Positions 53,691 to 62,213 of a stretch of DNA of 64,000 nucleotides are shown here, in pieces (the stretch's first letter is position 1; each line of letters begins with the position of its first letter). The notes beneath the pieces were generated by a model. That model was given only the letters and a program-made list of their open reading frames with translations. It did no database searches and was not told where the DNA came from. Made by a program: the position numbers and the translations under genes. Source of the DNA: Inquilinus sp. Marseille-Q2685 (GTDB lineage Bacteria > Pseudomonadota > Alphaproteobacteria > DSM-16000 > Inquilinaceae); the NCBI RefSeq assembly GCF_916619195.1, contig NZ_CAKAKL010000005.1, forward strand, positions 186,001 to 250,000. The letters run 5' to 3'.

Positions 53691-55141
53691 CCGCCCAGCC
53701 GGCCGCGGGACTTCATCCAGGCGGCGAAGCGGCCGGGTGGCACGGCCGCCACCTCCGGCGGCCCCATCCCGGTGCCGCCGGCGCGGTGGGCGGCGTAGTC
53801 GTCGTTCAGCGCCGACAGCCGGGCGTCGAGCGTGGCGGCGAAGCGGCCGATCGCGGCGTCGTCGGGTGCCGCGGCGAATTCGACGAACCAGCGGTGGCGG
53901 CCGACCGGGGCGGCCTCGTCCGGGAACACCGCCATCACCGCGAAATCGGCGATGTCGGCGCCGATCGCGGCGGCGGCGTCGGCGACGGCGCGCTCGACCT
54001 CCTCGGCGATCAGGTGCTCGCCGAAGGCGGACAGGCCGTAGCTGGTGCGGCCGGTGATCAGGATGCGGGGCGGGTCGCGGCCGACCAGCCGCACCGTGTC
54101 GCCCAGCACATACGCCCAGGCGCCGGCGCAGCTGGTCAGGACGATGGCGTAGTTCACCCCAGGCTCGGCATCCGCGATCCAGTGCCGGGCTGGCCGGGGC
54201 GAGCCCAGCTCCTCCACCGGCACGAACTCCAGGAACAGCCCGTGATCGAGGTTCAGCCGCAGCCCGTCCTCCGGCCCGGCATCCTGCACCGCGATGAAGC
54301 CCTCGCTGGCGGCGTAGCCCTCGCGGATCTCGGCCGCGGTGCCGGCGATCAGCCGCCCCAGCCGGGGGCGGTAGGGCGCCAGGGCGACGCCGCCCGGCAC
54401 CAGCAGGTCGAGCGAGGGATAGGGCGGGTCCGGCGCGTCGCCGCGGGCACGGCGCAGCTGCCGCACCCGCTCCAGGAAGATCAGCAGCCAGCTGGTGGTG
54501 CCGGTGACGCTGCGGATCGAAAGGTCCAGCGACCCGCGGGCGATGCGGTCCAGCTTTTCCTCCCAGTCTGTCAGGAGGGCGAGGTCCGGCCCGGGGAAGA
54601 CGAAGGGCCGGGCCCAGGCCGGCAGGGTGCGGGCGGCGATGCCGCTCAGGTCGCCGCTCAGCACCCCCGGCGCCTCCTCGGTCAGGGCGGTGCTGCCGCC
54701 CAGCATCAGGCTGCGGCCGCCGAACATCCGGCTGTGCGGCCGGGCGCCGAGATGCCAAGCGGTCAGGTCGAAGGCGGCACGGACATTGGAGCGTCGCATC
54801 GCGTCGCTGACCGGGATGTATTTGCTGCGGCCGCTGGTGGTGCCGGAGGTGACGGCGAGGAACGGGATCGGCCCGGGCCAGGACACGTCCCGCAGCACCG
54901 GGAATGCGGGCTGCCAGTAGTCGCGCCACATCTCCTCGTAGCGGCGCAGCGGCACCGCCGCCTGGAAGGCCGCGACGTCGGCGATGCGGTCGAAGCCATG
55001 GTCGCGGCCGAAGCGGGTGCCGGCGGCCCGGCGCAGCAGCCGCAGCAGCGTGCGGCGCTGGCTCTCGACCGGGTCCAGGCGTCGCAGCCGCCGGCGCCGC
55101 AGCGCCGCCGCCAGCCGGAAAACGGGAGTCGCATCGATCAT
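53615..55141 (-). CDS. GH3-family acyl-acid amido synthetase
   Basis: ANL-superfamily adenylating enzyme of the GH3 auxin-responsive type (508 residues), which links a carboxylic acid to an amino acid or amine using ATP. The nucleotide motif is FLAVTSGTTSGRSKYIPV. The middle motif EIREGYAASEGFIAVQ and the later LGDTVRLVGRDPPRILITGR and TSYGLSAFGEHL match GH3 proteins. Plant GH3s conjugate auxin or jasmonate; bacterial relatives are poorly known. The ATG at 55141 overlaps the penicillin-acylase-family stop (ATGA). The two neighbours make an amidase/synthetase pair. Confidence 0.88.
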   Translation of the reverse strand: MIDATPVFRLAAALRRRRLRRLDPVESQRRTLLRLLRRAAGTRFGRDHGFDRIADVAAFQAAVPLRRYEEMWRDYWQPAFPVLRDVSWPGPIPFLAVTSGTTSGRSKYIPVSDAMRRSNVRAAFDLTAWHLGARPHSRMFGGRSLMLGGSTALTEEAPGVLSGDLSGIAARTLPAWARPFVFPGPDLALLTDWEEKLDRIARGSLDLSIRSVTGTTSWLLIFLERVRQLRRARGDAPDPPYPSLDLLVPGGVALAPYRPRLGRLIAGTAAEIREGYAASEGFIAVQDAGPEDGLRLNLDHGLFLEFVPVEELGSPRPARHWIADAEPGVNYAIVLTSCAGAWAYVLGDTVRLVGRDPPRILITGRTSYGLSAFGEHLIAEEVERAVADAAAAIGADIADFAVMAVFPDEAAPVGRHRWFVEFAAAPDDAAIGRFAATLDARLSALNDDYAAHRAGGTGMGPPEVAAVPPGRFAAWMKSRGRLGGQNKVPRLIADPGLAAELAAFMAGS

Positions 55142-57390
55142 CGCGGAGAGAGGCGCGTCAGGGTCGGGAACTCCCGCGCCACCGTCTCGGGCCGCAGCGG
55201 CAGGCGGATCGACCGGCGCTCGCGCCACAGCGGGATCTGGTCGGTCATCCCCTCGCTGCCCAGCCAGCCGTCCTGGCCGCCGAACAGCGTGACCCAGCTG
55301 GCGTCGGGGTCGGACATGTCGGCGACATGCCGGGCCATCGAGCCGTAGCTGGCGTTGTGCCGGCCGCGCACCAGCCCGTGCGCCGTCTTCATCGGCGTCT
55401 CGCGCGACCCGCCGGTCGGATACTCGCCGAAGACGAAGAAGCGGCCCAGCACCGGCAGGTTGGCCAGGATGTGCGCCACCCGCATCCGGTGCATCTCGCC
55501 CCAGTTCGGGATCGGGGCGGCGTCGATCGCGGCCAGCCCGACCGCCTCGCCCAGCACCTGCCGGCGCCGCTCCGGCGCCAGCGCGGCCAGGTCGTCGGCC
55601 AGGAAGGCGGTGATCGCGTTCCACTGCGCCATCAGCCGCGGCATGGCGTCGATGGTCTCGGCGCCGTAGACCCGCGGCACCAGGTGGTGCAGCAGCGCCT
55701 CGAAGGCCGGGGCGCCGGCCGAATCCGCGGCGTAGTCGCCGTCCCAGCCGGCCAGCCGGTCGAGGAAGCTGGTATGCTCGCCGCCGATCCCGGCCGCGCG
55801 GATCGCCTCGGCGAGGTGCCGGGCCAGGGCGGCGGAATCCGGCGACACCGTGTCGGCCTGCAGCGCGACCAGGTCCTCCGGCGCCAGCTGGTCCTTCGAC
55901 CGCAGCAGGGCATAGAGGCGCCGCACCCGCTCGTCGGCGGAGAAGAAGAAGCCGACCGGCAAAGCGGTGTCGGTTGGCCGGTTGTTGGCGGTGGCCAGCA
56001 CCCCGTCCGGCGGGTCGGCGGTCCAGGGCAGGGCCGGGGCGTCGACCAGCCCGTGCCAGTGGGTGTCCGGGTCGCCGGCATCCAGCACCGGGTCGGCCGG
56101 CGGGAAGCGGCGGCGCACCGGCAGGGTCGCGGCCATGATCTGGCCGATCCGCCCATCCGCCGACGCCACCACCATGTTCTGGGCCGAGACGCCAAAGCCG
56201 GCGAAGGCGGCGCGGAACGCCTCCGGCGTCGCGGCGCGGCTGGCGCGCAGCAGGGCGGTGACCTCGTCGGTCGGCTCGTGGCCGATCCAGCGCAGGGCGA
56301 TGGTGTCGCCCGGCCGGCTGCGCGCCACCTTGGCGTCGCTGACGATCGGGCCGAAGCGCGTGCGGCGGATCTGGCGCCGGGCCCGCCGCCAGAACCGGGT
56401 GCGGATCACCGTCTCGCGGGTCTCGATCTCGGCATCCGGGAGCGCCTTGACGTCGTAGAGGTCGCTCGACGCCGCCCGCATATTGGTGCCGCCCCAGGCG
56501 AGGTGCAGGCTGCGGCCGACGGCGACGAAGGGCATGCCCGGCACCATCAGCCCGGCCATGTGGTAGCCGGGCGAGCGCATGCCGGCGACGAGCCAGAGGT
56601 TCGGCAGCGACAGCGACAGATGCGGGTCGCTGGCGATCATCGCGCCGCCGGTGGCGCTGCGGGCGGCGGCCACGGCGACGCTGTTGCTGCCGGTGCGGCC
56701 GGTCGCGGTCAGCAGGGTCGCCAGCGCCGCCTGCCGGCTGTCGGTGGTGAAGCTGGTTACGGCGTTGGCCCCGGCCTTCAGCGTGCGGGCCCAGGCCTCG
56801 GCGAAGCCGGGCGTGCCGCGCTCGCGCAGCAGCCCGAAATAGGCCACCCAGTTGATGTCGCTGCCGGCCAGCCGGCCGATCGTCCACATGTCGCGCAGCG
56901 TGTAGGGCTCGTGCCGCAGCCCCAGCAGGGCGAATTCCGGCGGCGGCGCCCGCTCCAGCGCGTGATAGGCGTTGACGCCGGTGACGAAGGCCTCGGCGAA
57001 GGCGCGGCTGTCCGTCGGCATGCGGTCGATCACGGCGTCGGCGGCATGGCCGTAGTCGAGGATGCGCAGGGCGTGGTCGATGTCGCGCGCCACCGGCCCC
57101 GCGATCTCCGACAGGCGGCCCTGCGCCACCCGCTTCATCAGCGCGATCTGGCCGCCGCGCAGATGGGCGTGCACCAGCCCCAGCGCCACCGCCAGGTCGC
57201 CGTCGGTCTCGGCTTCGACGAAGGGGATCTGGTGGCCGTTCCAGCGGATGTCGACCGGCCGTGCCAGCGGCAGCCCGCCGGTCGGGAAGGCGGCCAGCCG
57301 CTCGGCTGCCGACACCGGCCGCGGCGCCAAGGCGCGCAGCGCCGGCACCAGCGGGGCCAATGCGGCGATCAGCCTGTGAAGAGCGGACAT
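55138..57390 (-). CDS. Penicillin-acylase-family N-terminal-nucleophile amidase
   Basis: 750-residue Ntn-hydrolase precursor. Self-processing would free Ser235 in TGRTGSNSVAVA as N-terminal nucleophile. The usual Trp after SNS is Val. Later features fit the family: GGAMIASDPHLSLSLPNLW, LAWGGTN, and LATANNRPTD with the oxyanion Asn. The N-terminal hydrophobic stretch (HRLIAALAPLVPALRALAP) could be a weak signal peptide. Members cleave amide bonds of penicillins, N-acyl amino acids or acyl-homoserine lactones. Coupled to the GH3 gene (ATGA) and 3 bases after the hydrolase gene. Confidence 0.9.
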   Translation of the reverse strand: MSALHRLIAALAPLVPALRALAPRPVSAAERLAAFPTGGLPLARPVDIRWNGHQIPFVEAETDGDLAVALGLVHAHLRGGQIALMKRVAQGRLSEIAGPVARDIDHALRILDYGHAADAVIDRMPTDSRAFAEAFVTGVNAYHALERAPPPEFALLGLRHEPYTLRDMWTIGRLAGSDINWVAYFGLLRERGTPGFAEAWARTLKAGANAVTSFTTDSRQAALATLLTATGRTGSNSVAVAAARSATGGAMIASDPHLSLSLPNLWLVAGMRSPGYHMAGLMVPGMPFVAVGRSLHLAWGGTNMRAASSDLYDVKALPDAEIETRETVIRTRFWRRARRQIRRTRFGPIVSDAKVARSRPGDTIALRWIGHEPTDEVTALLRASRAATPEAFRAAFAGFGVSAQNMVVASADGRIGQIMAATLPVRRRFPPADPVLDAGDPDTHWHGLVDAPALPWTADPPDGVLATANNRPTDTALPVGFFFSADERVRRLYALLRSKDQLAPEDLVALQADTVSPDSAALARHLAEAIRAAGIGGEHTSFLDRLAGWDGDYAADSAGAPAFEALLHHLVPRVYGAETIDAMPRLMAQWNAITAFLADDLAALAPERRRQVLGEAVGLAAIDAAPIPNWGEMHRMRVAHILANLPVLGRFFVFGEYPTGGSRETPMKTAHGLVRGRHNASYGSMARHVADMSDPDASWVTLFGGQDGWLGSEGMTDQIPLWRERRSIRLPLRPETVAREFPTLTRLSPR

Positions 57391-57393
57391 GGG

Positions 57394-58458
57394 TCAGCTG
57401 CGTTCGGCCAGGCCGAAGGCGGTCGACAGGAAGGCGGCCACGTCGCGGTCCGACCGGGCCCGCACGGCATCGTCGCGGCCGATCAGATAGCCCTCGCTGC
57501 CGACGCAGTTGGCCAGGATCAGCTTGCGGGTGAAGGTGCCGCCCATGGCGATGCCGAGATTGCCGTCGCGCACCGTCAGGTCGCGCTCGACCTCGAAGTC
57601 GCAGCCGTTCAGCAGCCGGCCGATCGGCCGCGGCCCGGGCCGGCTGCCGTCCCACTGGTGCACGGCGCCGGGATAGACGATGGTCCGGACCTCCGACCCG
57701 CCCTGGCGCAGTGTTGCCGCGGTGGCCTGGCAGCGCTCGGCATCCATGATGGCGTCGCGGTCGCCCCAGGCCATCAGCACCGGCGCGCCGGTGGTGCGCG
57801 GATCCTCGAAGTCGATGATGCAGGGGCCGTAGAAGGCGACATGGGCGGCGAAGCGCGTGTCGCCCAGATCGTACAGCGCCGCGAAGCGGTCGGCGATGGC
57901 GGCATTGGTGGCGACGATGCTGGCCATGGCGCCGTAGGAGAAACCCCACACGGCCACCCAGCCGCCGTCGATCTCCGGCCGCGCCTTCAGCCAGGCCAGG
58001 GTGGCATAGGCGTCGGCCAGCGCCATGGTCTCGGTGATCCGGATCACCCGGTCGGTGAAGCTGGTGGCCACGTCGCGCCGCGCGCCGAACACGTCGACCA
58101 CGGCGGCGCCGATGCCCATCGCCGCCAGCTGCCGGGCATAGGTCGGCTCGCGATGCTCGTCGACGCCGGCGGCGCCGTGCAGCAGCACCACCGCCGGCGC
58201 CTTGTGCGCGGCATCGGCGCCGGCGGGCGGATAGTAGGTGACGCGCGCCGGCGTGGCGGGGGCCTCGGGCCCGATCTCGGACGGGACGAAGGGGCTGTGG
58301 CTCGGCACCGCCACGATCCGCCCGGCGGCGTCGCCGACCGCGGGCCAGGGATCGGTGAAGGCCGGCTCCGCCCGGGCCGCGGACAGGAGGCCGAGCAGGG
58401 CCGCGGCGGCGAGGGCGGCGGTGCGCCGGAAGCCTGGAAGTGGACCGTGCTGCGCCAT
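57394..58458 (-). CDS. Dienelactone-hydrolase-family alpha/beta hydrolase, exported
   Basis: 354 residues. The signal peptide (AALAAAALLGLLSAARAEP) has an A-R-A cleavage site. The mature part is an alpha/beta hydrolase of the dienelactone group: VVLLHGAAGVDEHRE (oxyanion), the nucleophile elbow WGFSYGAMAS and a late Asp/His pair (MAWGDRDAIMD, YPGAVHQWDG). An extra domain with two Cys (LLNGCDFEVE, ILANCVGSEG) lies near the end. The start MAQHGPLPG at 58458 is used because a signal peptide follows. First gene of the GH3 operon. Confidence 0.87.
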   Translation of the reverse strand: MAQHGPLPGFRRTAALAAAALLGLLSAARAEPAFTDPWPAVGDAAGRIVAVPSHSPFVPSEIGPEAPATPARVTYYPPAGADAAHKAPAVVLLHGAAGVDEHREPTYARQLAAMGIGAAVVDVFGARRDVATSFTDRVIRITETMALADAYATLAWLKARPEIDGGWVAVWGFSYGAMASIVATNAAIADRFAALYDLGDTRFAAHVAFYGPCIIDFEDPRTTGAPVLMAWGDRDAIMDAERCQATAATLRQGGSEVRTIVYPGAVHQWDGSRPGPRPIGRLLNGCDFEVERDLTVRDGNLGIAMGGTFTRKLILANCVGSEGYLIGRDDAVRARSDRDVAAFLSTAFGLAERS

Positions 58459-58687
58459 CGATCGGGAATCCTGTCGTGTCGAGCGAGCCGGAGCGATCTT
58501 AACCCGGTTTCCCGCCGCGGCCAGCCTGCCGGCCCAGGCCATGGCGTCGCAGCTCTCCCCGATCATCGGGTCGCAAAGCATTCTATGGAAAGTCTTTGGA
58601 TGCGGATCATCTCGACTTGTTCAAATAAGTCTGGACCTGTCGCTGGAATGCGATATCTATGTCCGATCCATTCACAGGAGAGATTTG

Positions 58688-59182
58688 ATGGGTGCAGACA
58701 TCGCCGACGATTTGAAGCCGACTTCGACAGATGCGTTGCGCAAGCACACCGTTCAGATCGTGGCTGCTCATGTCTCGCACAACAGCGTCGCGCCGAACGA
58801 TCTGCCGGCGCTGATCGAGCAGGTCTACGGCGCCCTGACCGGCCTCGGCAAGCCGTCGACGCCGGCGCCGAGCCGGCCGGAGCCGGCGGTGCCGATCCGC
58901 AAGTCGGTGACGCCCGACTACATCGTCTGCCTCGAGGACGGCAAGAAGCTGAAGATGCTGAAGCGGCATCTGCAGGCCGCCTACAGCATGACGCCGGACG
59001 AGTATCGCGAGCGCTGGGGCCTGCCGGCCGACTACCCGATGGTGGCGCCGAACTACGCCAAGCAGCGCAGCTCGCTGGCGAAGAGCATCGGCCTCGGCAC
59101 CCGCCGCGTGGCGGAACCGCCGGCGCCCGCGCCGGCGCCGGCCGCGAAGTCGGGCCGGGGCCGGAAGGCGGCGGCCAAGTAG
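58688..59182 (+). CDS. MucR/Ros-family regulator, second copy
   Basis: 164-residue paralogue of the regulator at 23.6 kb. The core CLEDGKKLKMLKRHL, then SMTPDEYRERWGLPADYPM, is nearly identical, and the same zinc ligands are lost (CLED, QAAYS). It has a longer Ala/Pro/Lys-rich C-terminal tail (APAPAPAAKSGRGRKAAAK). AGGAGAG lies 6 bases before the ATG. It precedes ku on the same strand. The preceding gap 58459-58687 holds a weak dyad (GACTT...AAGTC near 58614-58631) and no clear promoter. Confidence 0.92.
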   Translation: MGADIADDLKPTSTDALRKHTVQIVAAHVSHNSVAPNDLPALIEQVYGALTGLGKPSTPAPSRPEPAVPIRKSVTPDYIVCLEDGKKLKMLKRHLQAAYSMTPDEYRERWGLPADYPMVAPNYAKQRSSLAKSIGLGTRRVAEPPAPAPAPAAKSGRGRKAAAK

Positions 59183-59261
59183 GGGCGGACCGGGCCGGCG
59201 GGGAACCGTCGGCCGGCCGCGGCGCTTTCTTCGGCAGGAGACACCGTCGCGGAGGCGGCCG

Positions 59262-60059
59262 ATGGCGGCCCGCAGCTTCTGGTCCGGCTATCTCAAGCTC
59301 AGCCTGGTGACCTGCCCGGTGGAGATGACGCCGGCCGTCACCCAGGCGGAGCGGGTGCGCTTCCACACCCTGAACGAGGCGACCGGCAACCGCGTCGTCA
59401 GCCAGTATGTCGACTCCGTCTCCGGCAAGCCGGTGGCGGATGACGACCAGGTGCGCGGCTATCCGGTCGGCGAGGACGACTACGTCATCCTGACCGATGA
59501 GGAGTTCTCCGCCGTCGCGCTGGAGACCACGCGCACGATCGACATCGAGGCCTTCGTCCCGCGGGCCGAGGTCGGCCTGGTCTGGCGCGACCGGCCGCAC
59601 TACCTGGCGCCGAGCGAGCCGGTCGGCGAGGAGGCGTTCAGCGTGATCCGCGAGGCGATGGCCGCGACCCGGACCGTCGGGCTGTCGAAGCTGGTGCTGT
59701 ACCGCCGCGAGCGGCCGATCATGATCGAGCCGCGCGGCAAGGGCATGATCGTGTGGACCCTGCGCCAGGCCGACGAGGTGCGGGACGAGGCGGAGGCCTT
59801 CGGCGGCATCAGGCCGGCCGAGCCGCCGAAGGACGCGATGAAGCTGGCTCTGTCGGTGATCAAGGAGCGCAAGACCGACTGGAGCGAGGACCTGCTCGGC
59901 GACCGCGTCCAGGCCTCGTTGCAGAAGATCATCGCCCGCAAGAAGAAGGGCAAGAAGATCGAGGCGCCGAAGCCCAGGACCGAGGACGAGACCGCCAAGG
60001 TCATCGACCTGATGGCCGCCTTGCGCAAGAGCCTGGAGTCCGACAAGCGGAAGCGCTAG
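59262..60059 (+). CDS. ku: Ku protein, copy 1 (non-homologous end joining)
   Basis: DNA-end-binding homodimer that recruits LigD. The 265-residue Ku starts ARSFWSGYLKLSLVTCPVEM, with core motifs ERVRFHTLNEATGNRV, IDIEAFVPRAEVGLVW and KLVLYRRERPIMIEPRG. The C-terminal end is Lys/Arg-rich (KKKGKKIE, KSLESDKRKR). It starts 79 bases after the second mucR. Confidence 0.96.
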   Translation: MAARSFWSGYLKLSLVTCPVEMTPAVTQAERVRFHTLNEATGNRVVSQYVDSVSGKPVADDDQVRGYPVGEDDYVILTDEEFSAVALETTRTIDIEAFVPRAEVGLVWRDRPHYLAPSEPVGEEAFSVIREAMAATRTVGLSKLVLYRRERPIMIEPRGKGMIVWTLRQADEVRDEAEAFGGIRPAEPPKDAMKLALSVIKERKTDWSEDLLGDRVQASLQKIIARKKKGKKIEAPKPRTEDETAKVIDLMAALRKSLESDKRKR

Positions 60060-60186
60060 CGGCGGAGGGCCGGCCGAGGATCGATGGCATCCCGGGAGGG
60101 GCGGGCGGGATCTCGCCAACTCTGTTGCCTCTATTGCTTGCGGGATCTTTCGGAACGGCCCGTGCCCGTCCGGTATGGACTTTTAT

Positions 60187-60222
60187 TCTCCCCCTCCCTT
60201 GCGGGAGGGAGGAAGGGGGAGG
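60187..60222 (+). repeat. GC-rich palindromic repeat, copy 3
   Basis: CCCCCTCCCTTGCGGGAGGG followed by AGGAAGGGGGAGG, close to the pair at 26.2-26.4 kb. It lies in the 367-base gap between the two convergent ku genes (60060-60426), which is filled with repeats and has no credible gene. Confidence 0.75.
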
Positions 60223-60260
60223 CCGGGCAGATCGGTGACGCGCTCGCAATGGGCAGTGCC

Positions 60261-60345
60261 GTCATCGCGAGCGCAGCGAAGCAATCCAGGGCGGCTGGAG
60301 ACGGCCCCTGGATGGCTTCGTCGGCTTCGCCTCCTCGCCATGACG
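60261..60345. repeat. Long intergenic inverted repeat
   Basis: GTCATCGCGAGCGCAGCGAA-GCAATCCAGG at the left faces CCTGGATGGCTTCG...TCGCCATGACGG at the right around GCGGCTGGAGACGG. This pattern matches the dispersed palindromes common between genes in alphaproteobacterial chromosomes. It could form an extended hairpin. Confidence 0.75.
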
Positions 60346-60378
60346 GGTATGGGATGGATGCTTGAAAAGGTCCGCAAT

Positions 60379-60397
60379 CCCCGGGTCAAGCCCGGGG
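60379..60397. repeat. Half copy of the CCGGGTCAAGCCCGG repeat
   Basis: CCCCGGG-TCAAG-CCCGGGG is a perfect 7-bp palindrome identical in core to the arms at 50821-50898. It lies 30 bases beyond the stop of the second ku gene and could act as its terminator. Confidence 0.6.
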
Positions 60398-60426
60398 AGG
60401 AGAGGCAGCGCGACGGCGCTTTCCGA

Positions 60427-61308
60427 TCAACCGGCCTTCCGCCGGGTCGTCCGGGCGGCCGGTGCGGCCTTGCGCTTCGTCTTGCTCTTGGCGGTGGTCT
60501 TGGATTTCGCCGCGCTCTTCCGGCCGGGCTTCGCCGAGACCCCGGCGCTCTCGCGCAGCGCGGCCATCAGGTCGATGACCTGGCCGCGCTTCGGCGCCGC
60601 CGGCGGCTTGATCGTCTCGCCGCGCTGCTTGGCGCGGATCAGCTCCATCAGCGCCGTCTCGTACCGGTCCTCGAACTTCGCCGGCTCGAACCTGCCCTTC
60701 TTCTGGCCGATGATGTGCCTAGCCAGGTCCAGCATCTCGCCGGTGATCTTGATGTCCGGGATGTCGTCGAAGGCCTGGGCCTCGTCGCGCATCTCGTATT
60801 CGAAGTGCAGCAGGTTGGCCAGGAAGCCCGGCCCTTCCGGACACAGCATCAGCACCCGGTCGCGCCGGAACAGCACGGTCCGGCCGATGCCCACCACCCC
60901 GGCCGTCTCGCAGGCCGCGCGGATCACGGCGAAGGCCTCCGACCCGACGGCGTCGGTGGGCGCCAGGTAATAGGGCCGGTCGATGGCGACGCGGTCGACC
61001 TGGTCGCGCGGGACGAAGGCCTCGATCTCGATGGTCTTGGTGCTGTCCGGGATCGCCGCCTCGATCTCCTCCTCGGTCAGCACGACATAGCGGTCGGTGT
61101 CGACCTCGTAGCCCTTCACCTGCTGGTCGCGCTCCACCGGCTTGCCGGTCTCGGCATCGACGAACAGGCGCCGCAGCCGGTGGCCGGTGCGCCGGTTGAC
61201 CATGTTGAAATGGATCTCGTCGCCGCCGCCGACCGCGGTGTACAGCGCCACCGGGCAGGACAGGAAGCCCAGCTTCAGCATGCCTTTCCAGTTCGCGCGC
61301 GGCGCCAT
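60427..61308 (-). CDS. ku: Ku protein, copy 2
   Basis: A second Ku (293 residues) on the opposite strand. It begins APRANWKGMLKLGFLSCPVA and has FNMVNRRTGHRLRRLFVD, IEIEAFVPRDQVDRVAIDRP and RTVLFRRDRVLMLCPEGPG. The C-terminal tail is longer and richer in Lys than copy 1 (SAAKSKTTAKSKTKRKAAPA), as in proteins that bind DNA without ends. The two Ku sequences differ clearly, so this is not a recent duplication; they may form heterodimers. The start is at 61308. Confidence 0.96.
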   Translation of the reverse strand: MAPRANWKGMLKLGFLSCPVALYTAVGGGDEIHFNMVNRRTGHRLRRLFVDAETGKPVERDQQVKGYEVDTDRYVVLTEEEIEAAIPDSTKTIEIEAFVPRDQVDRVAIDRPYYLAPTDAVGSEAFAVIRAACETAGVVGIGRTVLFRRDRVLMLCPEGPGFLANLLHFEYEMRDEAQAFDDIPDIKITGEMLDLARHIIGQKKGRFEPAKFEDRYETALMELIRAKQRGETIKPPAAPKRGQVIDLMAALRESAGVSAKPGRKSAAKSKTTAKSKTKRKAAPAARTTRRKAG

Positions 61309-61449
61309 GGCATCCTCGTCGGCCGATGCTTCAGAACGAACGGCCGGGGCCGGCGACGGGTTCCGGCGACGGAACGCCGGCCGGCCCGCGATGTTGACTC
61401 CGGTGCGGCGCTCCGCATCGCTCCGGCGTCGCTTGCGAGGGCTTCGACC

Positions 61450-62148
61450 ATGCCGCTGTATCCGACCTGGCCCGACCTCCTGCTGCGGCTCGCGCTCGCC
61501 GCGCTCGCCGGTGCCGCCATCGGCTGGAACCGCGGCGCCCATGGCCGCCCGGCGGGGATGCGCACCCATCTCCTGGTCTGCCTCGCCGCCGCCTTCTCGA
61601 TGGTGCTGGCCAATCTGCTGCTGCCCACCACCGGCAAGACCGACGACAGCTTCATCCGGATGGATGTGATGCGCCTGCCGCTCGGCATCCTGTCCGGCAT
61701 CGGCTTCATCGGCGGTGGCGCGATCCTGCATCGTGGCGACCTGGTGATGGGCGTGACCACGGCGGCGACGCTGTGGTTCGTCACGGTGATGGGGCTGTGC
61801 TTCGGCGCCGGGGAGCTGATTCTGGGCGGCATCGCCTTCGCCGTCGGCCTGGCCGTGCTGTGGGGGCTGAAGCAGCTCGAGGACCGGGTGACGCACGAGC
61901 GCAAGGCGCGGCTGAGCCTGACCGTGGAGCAGGACCGGCTCAGCGTCCGCGACGTCGAGGCCGCGCTGCGGCAGGCGGGCTTCCGCATCGCCACCAGCAC
62001 GGTCGCGGTCCAGCCGGCGGCCGGATGCCGGACCCTGCGTTACGATCTGCGGTGGCGGGGATACCTGGCCGACAACGATCTGCCGGACTCCATCGAAAGG
62101 CTGTTTGCCGCCCCCGGAGTGCGGGAGGGCAGCTGGTCACCGCGATAG
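61450..62148 (+). CDS. MgtC/SapB-family membrane protein
   Basis: 232-residue protein with a hydrophobic N-terminal domain: [55 protein letters not shown] and a further pair. [13 protein letters not shown] and [10 protein letters not shown] are MgtC hallmarks. The C-terminal cytoplasmic part (about 145-232) looks like an ACT-type domain. MgtC proteins are tied to magnesium limitation or acid stress. Its place between ku and ligD is unusual. Confidence 0.92.
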   Translation: MPLYPTWPDLLLRLALAALAGAAIGWNRGAHGRPAGMRTHLLVCLAAAFSMVLANLLLPTTGKTDDSFIRMDVMRLPLGILSGIGFIGGGAILHRGDLVMGVTTAATLWFVTVMGLCFGAGELILGGIAFAVGLAVLWGLKQLEDRVTHERKARLSLTVEQDRLSVRDVEAALRQAGFRIATSTVAVQPAAGCRTLRYDLRWRGYLADNDLPDSIERLFAAPGVREGSWSPR

Positions 62149-62213
62149 GCGCCTCCGGAACTGCCGCTTCGCATGCATCGTTTCCAGGGCAGCGGATCAT
62201 TCGGGCGAAGGCG

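Noticed and set aside
53615-57949. 1444-codon continuous minus-strand frame
   Set aside because: Only the GH3 portion (from 55141) encodes recognised motifs in this frame. The rest overlaps the penicillin-acylase and hydrolase genes in another frame.
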